Shown here: one piece after another, positions 9,235 through 14,453 of the stretch
Layout: the number at the start of each line of letters is the position of its first letter
How positions within the stretch are numbered: position 1 is the stretch's first letter
The notes under the pieces: generated by a model
Seen by the model: the letters and a program-made list of their open reading frames with translations, nothing else
Databases searched by the model: none
Told to the model about the DNA's origin: nothing
Assembly (NCBI RefSeq): GCF_901212495.1
Contig: NZ_CAAKNY010000030.1
Location: 20,904-38,139 of the forward strand
Length of the DNA: 17,236 nt
Direction of reading: 5' to 3'
Origin: Collinsella aerofaciens
GTDB taxonomy: Bacteria > Actinomycetota > Coriobacteriia > Coriobacteriales > Coriobacteriaceae
Translations under genes and position numbers: made by a program

Positions 9235-9771
9235 ATGGGTCTGTTTGATATGTTCAAGAAGAAGGCTGAGCCCGCGGCTGCCGCTGCTCCTGCCTCCATC
9301 TCTGCTTCTGCCAGCGCCGACGTGCTATGCTCGCCCGTCAAGGGCAAGGTCATCAAGATGGCCGACGTGCCCGATCCCGTCTTTGGCGGCGAGGTCCTGG
9401 GCAAGGGCTGCGCCGTGTGGCCCGAGGACGACCTGGTCTACGCTCCCTGCGACGGCAAGGTGACCGTCACCATGGGTCACGCCGTGGGTCTGCAGTCCGA
9501 TAGCGGCATCGAGGTCCTGGTGCACGTTGGTGTCGATACCGTCAACATGAACGGTGACGGCTTCGAGGGCTTCGTCAAGGCTGACGATGTCGTTAAGGCT
9601 GGCCAGCCCATGCTCAAGATCGACCGCGCCAAGATCGCCGCTGCCGGCTACAAGGACTGCGTCGTTGTGGCCGTGTCCAATACCGCCGAGTTCGCCGACG
9701 TCGAGCTCGCCGTCGAGGCTGAGTCCGCCGTCGCCGCCGGCGATGCCATCGTCAAGGTCGTCCGCAAGTAA
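9235..9771 (+). CDS. PTS EIIA, glucose (Crr-like) type
   Basis: A 178-residue stand-alone EIIA(Glc)-type domain, a cytoplasmic phosphocarrier between HPr and EIIB. After a short Ala/Ser-rich start (about residues 11-28), the conserved fold runs to the end. His97 in LVHVGVDTV is the phosphorylation site and His82 in MGHAVGLQSDSG the partner active-site His, matching His90 and His75 of E. coli Crr. ATG at 9235 follows AGGAG with 7 nt spacing; the upstream in-frame start at 9196 lies between the promoter and the ribosome site and is unlikely. It has its own promoter and a strong terminator, so it is monocistronic. It is the obvious phosphate donor for the EIIA-less EIIBC at 4780 and perhaps for other permeases. 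A regulatory role as in enteric bacteria is not shown. Confidence 0.93.
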   Translation: MGLFDMFKKKAEPAAAAAPASISASASADVLCSPVKGKVIKMADVPDPVFGGEVLGKGCAVWPEDDLVYAPCDGKVTVTMGHAVGLQSDSGIEVLVHVGVDTVNMNGDGFEGFVKADDVVKAGQPMLKIDRAKIAAAGYKDCVVVAVSNTAEFADVELAVEAESAVAAGDAIVKVVRK

Positions 9772-9796
9772 TCTGCGGCAACATAAGGGTGTTTTG

Positions 9797-9827
9797 GGGT
9801 GGTCGAATTGTTCGACCACCCTTTTTT
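9797..9827 (+). terminator. Strong Rho-independent terminator after EIIA
   Basis: GGGTGGTCGAA (9797-9807) and TTCGACCACCC (9811-9821) form an 11-bp perfect stem with a 3-nt loop, followed by six T residues. It lies 26 nt after the EIIA stop. Confidence 0.95.
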
Positions 9828-9913
9828 ATTACAATGCGGCGGAACGTTTTATTGCGTGTTGGGCGGACCGGTAAGCCGTTCGGACGTTAAATCGAGCCGA
9901 CTGCGCCCTTGCT

Positions 9914-9943
9914 TTGCCGGGGGTGTTCGTTAGCGGCTAGTAT
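9914..9943 (+). promoter_or_regulatory. Possible promoter of the lipoprotein gene
   Basis: TTGCCG (9914-9919) and TAGTAT (9938-9943), 18 nt apart, each match the consensus at four of six positions. They lie between the EIIA terminator and the lipoprotein start, leaving a leader of about 55 nt. Confidence 0.4.
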
Positions 9944-10005
9944 GGCCTTATTGTTACGACGTGCGCTGCGCAGGGAAAGTGGCGCCGCTTGTTTGGAGGA
10001 ATGTC

Positions 10006-10563
10006 ATGAAAAAGAAGCTGCTGCTTGCGCCCCTGATGGCTGTTCTGGTCGCGTGCGTGGTTGTGCTTTCCGGCTGCGGGGGTCCTTCGGTTGAGGAGCT
10101 CATCACCGAGGATCTTACGACGCAGTTTGACGAGGTCAAGAACGGTGGCGACGACTTCCTCGCCGGCCTGGAAGAGGCCTCGGGCGACGAGTTCAAGCAG
10201 CTGGGTATTGATCCCAAGGAGTACGCCAAGAGCTATCTCGAGGGCTTTGGCTACAAGATTGGCGACGTGACGGTCGACGAGGACAAGGGCACCGCAACTG
10301 CCGAGGTCACCATTACCTGCAAGTCCATGAACCAGATCGTTGAGGATTTTGCCACCCAGTACCAGGAGAAGGTCGCCGCGCTCGATTCGATGCCTTCCGA
10401 TGACGAGCTGTACAAGATGGCCGGTCAGGTTATGGTCGATGTGACTAAGGCTGCTAAGACCAAGGACACCACGGTCACCTTCAAGTACTCCTGCAACGAC
10501 GACGGCGAGTGGTCTGCCGACGATTCCGCAACCAACGAGATGATGAAGGCCATGATGAGCTAG
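10006..10563 (+). CDS. Small secreted lipoprotein of unknown function
   Basis: A 185-residue protein with a lipoprotein signal: MKKK, a hydrophobic stretch (about residues 5-22), and lipobox LSGC with Cys24 as the lipid-attachment and cleavage site. The mature part is acidic, Lys-rich and mostly alpha/beta in appearance, with a central repeated-strand feel (VTVDEDKGTATAEVTITC, about 83-100). That resembles small NTF2-like or DUF-type lipoproteins common in Gram-positive bacteria, but I cannot assign a family. ATG at 10006 has GGAGGA 5 nt upstream; an in-frame start at 9961 would add residues before the signal peptide. It is monocistronic between the EIIA terminator and a long repeat-rich gap, and context gives no function. 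It would be anchored on the outer face of the membrane. Confidence 0.85.
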   Translation: MKKKLLLAPLMAVLVACVVVLSGCGGPSVEELITEDLTTQFDEVKNGGDDFLAGLEEASGDEFKQLGIDPKEYAKSYLEGFGYKIGDVTVDEDKGTATAEVTITCKSMNQIVEDFATQYQEKVAALDSMPSDDELYKMAGQVMVDVTKAAKTKDTTVTFKYSCNDDGEWSADDSATNEMMKAMMS

Positions 10564-10570
10564 GGAGGGG

Positions 10571-10598
10571 GTTACGCGGTTTTGCCAAACCGCGTAAC
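10571..10598 (+). terminator. 12-bp perfect hairpin after the lipoprotein gene
   Basis: GTTACGCGGTTT (10571-10582) pairs with AAACCGCGTAAC (10587-10598), with loop TGCC, 7 nt after the stop codon. No T run follows, so it may act as an RNA 3'-end stabiliser or an imperfect terminator. Confidence 0.55.
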
Positions 10599-10605
10599 TG
10601 CTCGA

Positions 10606-10716
10606 CGCTGCAAACGCCCCTAAGCGGCAATCTGACGTTCAATTTCAAGGGCGCGACCAGAAGGTCAGCGCTCTTTCATTTCACGTCACCTTGCTCGCTT
10701 AGGGGCGTTTTCGCTG
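10606..10716. mobile_element. MITE-like palindromic element with flanking 5-bp repeat
   Basis: Perfect 15-bp inverted arms lie at 10612-10626 (AAACGCCCCTAAGCG) and 10696-10710. Inside them further pairs continue the stem: GCAA (10627-10630) with TTGC (10691-10694), TGACGT (10633-10638) with ACGTCA (10683-10688), and a central hairpin GCGCGACC-AGAA-GGTC-A-GCGC (10651-10671). The whole 99 bp can fold as one long hairpin. CGCTG is present directly on both sides (10606-10610 and 10712-10716), like a target-site duplication. It encodes no protein. A structured RNA or a large terminator-like element is the alternative reading. Confidence 0.55.
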
Positions 10717-10742
10717 TCCGTCCTCTACCCGCGACGTAGTCA

Positions 10743-10835
10743 TTGGGGACGTTCTTAAACGACTAGTCGTTGGGGACACTCTTCGAACAACGGCGTTGCC
10801 ATCGCTGCCGAAGGTGGCAGTTGGGGACACTCCTT
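10743..10835 (+). repeat. Three TTGGGGAC repeats (REP-like)
   Basis: The segment 10743-10768 is identical to 6293-6318, the left half of the 44-bp palindrome. It is followed by two related units beginning TTGGGGACACTC at 10770 and 10821. Only half-sites are present here, without the closing arms, so this looks like a decayed cluster of the same repeat family. Confidence 0.7.
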
Positions 10836-10860
10836 GCATAAGCGTTGCATCGGGTGGTCG

Positions 10861-11032
10861 GGAAAGCGCGACCCGGTTTTTGGCCGAATAGTGGGTCGCG
10901 GTTTCCGGATGGGGCGGGTTGCGGAAAGTGCGACCCGGAATATTGCTCCAAAACGGGATGCCGTTTCCCCGATGGGGCTCAAGCGGAAAGCGCGTCCCAT
11001 TCCGAAGCTCCAAAACGGGACGCGCTTTCCGC
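10861..11032. repeat. Row of three related hairpins
   Basis: Three tandem stem-loops share a GGAAAGYGCG core. The first is 10861-10874 with 10893-10906 (13 of 14 pairs). The second is 10923-10937 with 10954-10968 (imperfect). The third is 10983-10998 with 11017-11032 (16 bp, perfect; GCGGAAAGCGCGTCCC). The second and third loops share GCTCCAAAAC. They fill the space before the convergent HAD gene end. The rest of the gene-free stretch 10564-11071 holds nothing else I can support. A bidirectional terminator cluster or REP array is possible. Confidence 0.7.
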
Positions 11033-11071
11033 GCAGAAGAATTGTCGCAGCCGCGTTAAGCGCCAGCTTCG

Positions 11072-11740
11072 TTACTCGCCCAGAATCAGTGCCGTGAGCT
11101 CTGCCTGGGTGTCCACCACGTAGTCGGCGCCGGCGGCCTCCAGCTCTGCGCGGCCACGGAATCCCCAGCTGACGCCCGCGCTCTTAAGGCCGGCGTTGTG
11201 GCCGGTCAGAACATCGACATTGGAATCGCCCACATAGAGCGTGGTCGCCGAGTCGGCGCCCAGCTCTTCCATCACATGCAGCGTAACAGGCGCCTCGGGC
11301 TTGGGCGGAAAAGCGTCGACACGGCCCTGGACCAGCGCAAAGCGGTCGGGGCCAAAGTACTTCTCGATAAGCGGCACCGCCGAGACGTGGTCCTTGTTGG
11401 TGAGCACGGCAAGCTGCACACCCGCGGCGCGCAGACGGTCGAGCATCTCAATCGTGCCGGGATAGGGGGCGGTGTGGTCCTCCTTGTGCTTGCCGTAGTA
11501 AGCCCTAAACTCGGCAAGCGTCTGCTCAAACATACGGCCGTCGCCCACATACTCGGCGGGCATAAAGCGCTCGACCAGCTTGAGCATGCCGTTTCCCACC
11601 TTGTAGCGGTACTCGTCCACGGCAAACGTGGGCCAGCCGTGCATCTCACAGGTGTAGTTGCCGGCGGCTGCCAGGTCCTCGAGCGTGTTGAGGAGAGTGC
11701 CGTCGAGGTCAAAAATCACATGGGAAAACGCTGCCGCCAT
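11072..11740 (-). CDS. HAD-family phosphatase, phosphoglycolate-phosphatase (Gph) type
   Basis: A 222-residue HAD hydrolase. Motif I is FDLDGTLLNTL with Asp11 (nucleophile) and Asp13; a helical C1-type cap follows (about residues 20-90); motif II is LTN (Thr114), motif III Lys147 in PPKPEA, motif IV GDSNVD (Asp172, Asp176). This is the full catalytic set of Mg-dependent Gph-like phosphatases. ATG at 11740 is preferred because AGGAG lies 6 nt upstream and the protein starts at motif I; the in-frame start at 11803 adds 21 unlikely residues. It lies 126 bp downstream of hypE on the same strand, possibly read through from the hyp genes, but a functional link is doubtful. Its substrate (2-phosphoglycolate, sugar phosphate, pyrophosphate) is not determined by the sequence. 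Confidence 0.88.
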   Translation of the reverse strand: MAAAFSHVIFDLDGTLLNTLEDLAAAGNYTCEMHGWPTFAVDEYRYKVGNGMLKLVERFMPAEYVGDGRMFEQTLAEFRAYYGKHKEDHTAPYPGTIEMLDRLRAAGVQLAVLTNKDHVSAVPLIEKYFGPDRFALVQGRVDAFPPKPEAPVTLHVMEELGADSATTLYVGDSNVDVLTGHNAGLKSAGVSWGFRGRAELEAAGADYVVDTQAELTALILGE

Positions 11741-11866
11741 GGGTGCTCCTGCCGTTTGAGTAATAAAACGCACTCCATGATACTGGGCCTGCGTATCGGG
11801 CACGTTTGGAATCTGAATATCTTTGCCGGCCTTGAACCGCGTTGCGCCGGCCGCGAGCCGTTGCCG

Positions 11867-12901
11867 TTAGCAAATTCTCGGCAGCTGTTCTCCCACGAGC
11901 ATGTCGAGGATGCGGGTCGATCCCCAGCCGGTGCGCACGCGCACGGCGGGTCGAGCGCTTTCGGCAAGCGGCAGCACGCGACCGATGATGGCGGCATTCT
12001 CGCCGTAGCGGGCGACGCGCATGGCCGCCAGCGCAGCATCGGCCTGCTCAGCCGGCACCACGGCGACCATCTTGCCCTCGTTTGCCACCTGCAGCACATC
12101 GTATCCGAGCATCTCACATGCTGCCTGCACGTCGGGGCGAACGGGCACGGCATCCTCGTCGACCTCCATGGCAACGCCGCTGGCCTGGGCAAACTCGTTG
12201 AGCGTTGATGCCAGGCCACCGCGCGTGGGGTCGCGGAAGCAGCGGGTGTCGGGTGCTGCGGCGAGCACATCGGCAATCAGGTGGTTGAGCGGCGCGGCGT
12301 CGCTTTCGATGGTGCTCGAAAACGCCAAGCCCTCGCGTTGGCTCATAATGGCGATGCCGTGGTCGCCTAGCGTGCCCGATACCAGGATGGCGTCGCCGGG
12401 CCGGCAGTTGGCACCGCTGAGCGCTACGCCCGCGGGCACTTCGCCCACGCCGGCGGTATTGATGTAGACGCCGTCGGCACCGCCACGCTCGACCACCTTG
12501 GTGTCACCGGTGATTATGGACACGCCCGCCTCGCGCGCCGTTTCGGCCATGGTCTGCACAATCTGGCGCAGCTTGTCCATGGGATAGCCCTCTTCGAGGA
12601 TAAAGCCGCATGAGAGGTAGCGCACGTTAGCGCCCGAGGTCGCGACGTCGTTGACGGTTCCGCATACGGCGAGGCGGCCGATATTGCCGCCGGGGAAGAA
12701 CTGCGGCGTCACCACAAAGCTGTCGGTTGACATGGCGATTCGCCCGTTTGCGGGCAGCGCGGCGACACCGGCATCGTTGCCCGCAAGCAGCTCGGGCGAC
12801 CCAAAGGCATCCAGAAAGACCTCATCGATGATGCGTTTCATCATCTGACCGCCAGAGCCGTGGCCCAACAGGACAGTGCTATCGGTGATGCTATGGGACA
12901 T
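11867..12901 (-). CDS. hypE: Hydrogenase maturation protein HypE
   Basis: A 344-residue HypE, the ATP-dependent dehydratase that turns a carbamoyl group on its C-terminal Cys into a thiocyanate, the source of the CN ligands of [NiFe]-hydrogenase. The C-terminus is PRIC with Cys344 as the last residue, the defining feature. Other marks are GHGSGG (residues 13-18), TDSFVVTP (about 59-66), VNDVATSGA and the glycine-rich RDPTRGGLAS loop of the PurM-like ATP-binding fold. ATG at 12901 follows GGAG with 8 nt spacing. It lies 48 bp after hypD on the same strand. It receives carbamoyl from HypF and passes cyanide to HypC-HypD. Complete, with no unusual changes seen. Confidence 0.97.
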   Translation of the reverse strand: MSHSITDSTVLLGHGSGGQMMKRIIDEVFLDAFGSPELLAGNDAGVAALPANGRIAMSTDSFVVTPQFFPGGNIGRLAVCGTVNDVATSGANVRYLSCGFILEEGYPMDKLRQIVQTMAETAREAGVSIITGDTKVVERGGADGVYINTAGVGEVPAGVALSGANCRPGDAILVSGTLGDHGIAIMSQREGLAFSSTIESDAAPLNHLIADVLAAAPDTRCFRDPTRGGLASTLNEFAQASGVAMEVDEDAVPVRPDVQAACEMLGYDVLQVANEGKMVAVVPAEQADAALAAMRVARYGENAAIIGRVLPLAESARPAVRVRTGWGSTRILDMLVGEQLPRIC

Positions 12902-12949
12902 ATCGAAAACTCCAATCGTGGGTGGTGCCAGCGTGCGGATGCGTCCGGG

Positions 12950-14062
12950 CTAGCCGTGGTATCTAAAGTACGCCGCGCAGCTGCCCTCAGAGCTCACCAT
13001 GCAGGGGCCGACGGGGTGCTCGGGTGTGCAAGCGTGGCCGAACAGCGGGCAGTCGCTCGGCGTGATGGCTCCGCGCAGCACGTCGCCGCAGCGGCACCCG
13101 CGTGGCTCGACCGTCGCCTCAACGGGTACGTCAAAGCGGGTGCCGGCATCAAAGCGCGCGAATTCGGGGCGGATGGAAAGGCCCGAGTCGGCGATCGGCC
13201 CCAGCCCGCGCCACGTGGTGTCGCATGGCTCAAACACCTGCTCGACCAGCTGGCGCGCTACGGGATTGCCGTTCGCATTGACGCCACGGCGGTAGGCGTT
13301 GTCGATTGCGGGCCTGTTCTCGACAACCATCTGGACCAGCATGCAGATGCCCTGCAGGATATCGACCGGTTCAAACCCGGTGACTACGCCGGGGGTCTCG
13401 AACTCGTCGACCAAAAAGCTAAAGGGTGCCAGGCCCGTGATGGTGGCGACGTGGCCAGGCAGGATAAAGCCGTCGATGGTCGTCTCGGGGTCGTTGGAGA
13501 TCGCACGCAGAGCCGGCGGCGTGGTCTTGTGAGCACAGTAGACCGAGAAGTTCTGGAGCCCGCGAGCGTCGGCTTCCAGGATAGCGGCGGCAATGGTGGG
13601 CGTTGTGGTCTCAAAGCCGACGCCCATAAAGATGACCGGGTGTTCGGGATTTTGCCCGGCAATGTCGAGTGCGTCGAGCGGAGAGTAGACGATGCGGATA
13701 TCGCGCCCCGCGGCCTTTTGCGCGGCAAGCGAGGTGGAGGATCCGGGCACGCGCATCATGTCGCCAAAGGTGGTGATGATGGCGCTGTCCATGTTGGAAA
13801 GCGCGATTGCGTGATCGATGTCGCGGTTGGCGGTGACGCAAACGGGGCACCCCGGGCCGCTTAGCAGTTTGAGTCCCGTCGGCATAATGGAGCGAAAGCC
13901 ATAGCGGCCAATGCTCACGGTATGCGTACCGCAGACTTCCATAAGGTTGATGATGCGGTTGCCGACAAGCTCATGAATACGATCGATGAGCTTGCGAGCC
14001 AGCTTGGGGTCGCGAAATTCCGAAAAGTCGATACCGGAGCGAACCGGCTGCGCCGCCGCCAC
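12950..14062 (-). CDS. hypD: Hydrogenase maturation protein HypD
   Basis: A 370-residue HypD, the iron-sulfur scaffold that, with HypC, holds the Fe(CN)2CO unit being assembled. Visible are Cys44 in EVCGTHT, GPGCPVC with Cys72 and Cys75, GVGFETT (147-153), and a C-terminal set of cysteines (Cys323, 325, 338, 345, 354, 362) that includes the [4Fe-4S] ligands. The start is GTG at 14062. Its G is shared with the last base of the hypC TAG stop, so the genes overlap by one base (TAGTG) and are probably translationally coupled, giving matched HypC and HypD amounts. The length is normal for the family. Confidence 0.97.
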   Translation of the reverse strand: MAAAQPVRSGIDFSEFRDPKLARKLIDRIHELVGNRIINLMEVCGTHTVSIGRYGFRSIMPTGLKLLSGPGCPVCVTANRDIDHAIALSNMDSAIITTFGDMMRVPGSSTSLAAQKAAGRDIRIVYSPLDALDIAGQNPEHPVIFMGVGFETTTPTIAAAILEADARGLQNFSVYCAHKTTPPALRAISNDPETTIDGFILPGHVATITGLAPFSFLVDEFETPGVVTGFEPVDILQGICMLVQMVVENRPAIDNAYRRGVNANGNPVARQLVEQVFEPCDTTWRGLGPIADSGLSIRPEFARFDAGTRFDVPVEATVEPRGCRCGDVLRGAITPSDCPLFGHACTPEHPVGPCMVSSEGSCAAYFRYHG

Positions 14063-14322
14063 TAGTATGCCTCGGCCGGGTTGGTGATGAGCTGGTCCTC
14101 TTCGGCCAGCTCGGTCATGGTACTGATGAGCTCGAGTGTCTCTTGGGCTTCCTGCTCGTCGACAATCTGAATGCCAAAGCCGGCGTGCACGAGAATATAG
14201 TCGCCTACCCGTGCCGTCGGCACGAGACGCAGCGAAACGGGACGCTCGATGCCCATCATGTCGACGGTCGCCTTAAGGTCGTCGTCGCGTTTGACCACTT
14301 TACCGGGAACGGCAAGGCACAT
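14062..14322 (-). CDS. hypC: Hydrogenase maturation chaperone HypC
   Basis: An 86-residue HypC/HybG-type chaperone. It begins MCLAVPGKV, the family signature in which Cys2 (exposed after Met removal) binds the iron centre and later the hydrogenase large subunit. The central GDYILVHAGFGIQIVDEQEA is typical of the OB-like barrel. ATG at 14322 has AAGGGG 6 nt upstream. It lies between hypF and hypD and overlaps the hypD start by one base. Length is normal. Confidence 0.97.
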   Translation of the reverse strand: MCLAVPGKVVKRDDDLKATVDMMGIERPVSLRLVPTARVGDYILVHAGFGIQIVDEQEAQETLELISTMTELAEEDQLITNPAEAY

Positions 14323-14453
14323 AATGTTCCCCTTTTATACGTTTTGCGCTGGATAGGCGCCTAATTACCCATCAGTTGATGGTAGCGCTCGCGGGAGTCA
14401 CGAGCAAACGCGTTACACCTGTGAGACGGCGGCGCGCAGGCTGGCAAAACAGC
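14323..14453 (-). other. hypF-hypC intergenic gap
   Basis: 131 bp without a gene. It holds a small 6-bp inverted repeat at the hypF stop (AGGCTG 14438-14443 with CAGCCT 14450-14455) lacking a T run, and a 14-bp palindrome CCATCAGTTGATGG at 14369-14382. The latter could be a regulator site ahead of hypC. A possible weak promoter (TTGCTC, 17 nt, TACCAT on the minus strand, about 14404-14376) overlaps it. hypC may thus have its own control besides read-through from hypF. Confidence 0.3.

Noticed and set aside
10743..11032. CRISPR-like array
   Set aside because: Repeat units differ in length and sequence, are internally palindromic, and lack uniform spacers; no cas genes are nearby.
12860..13864. 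Plus-strand open frame of 334 codons over hypD
   Set aside because: Antisense to an unmistakable hypD with all its cysteines; no ribosome site or domain in the plus-strand frame.
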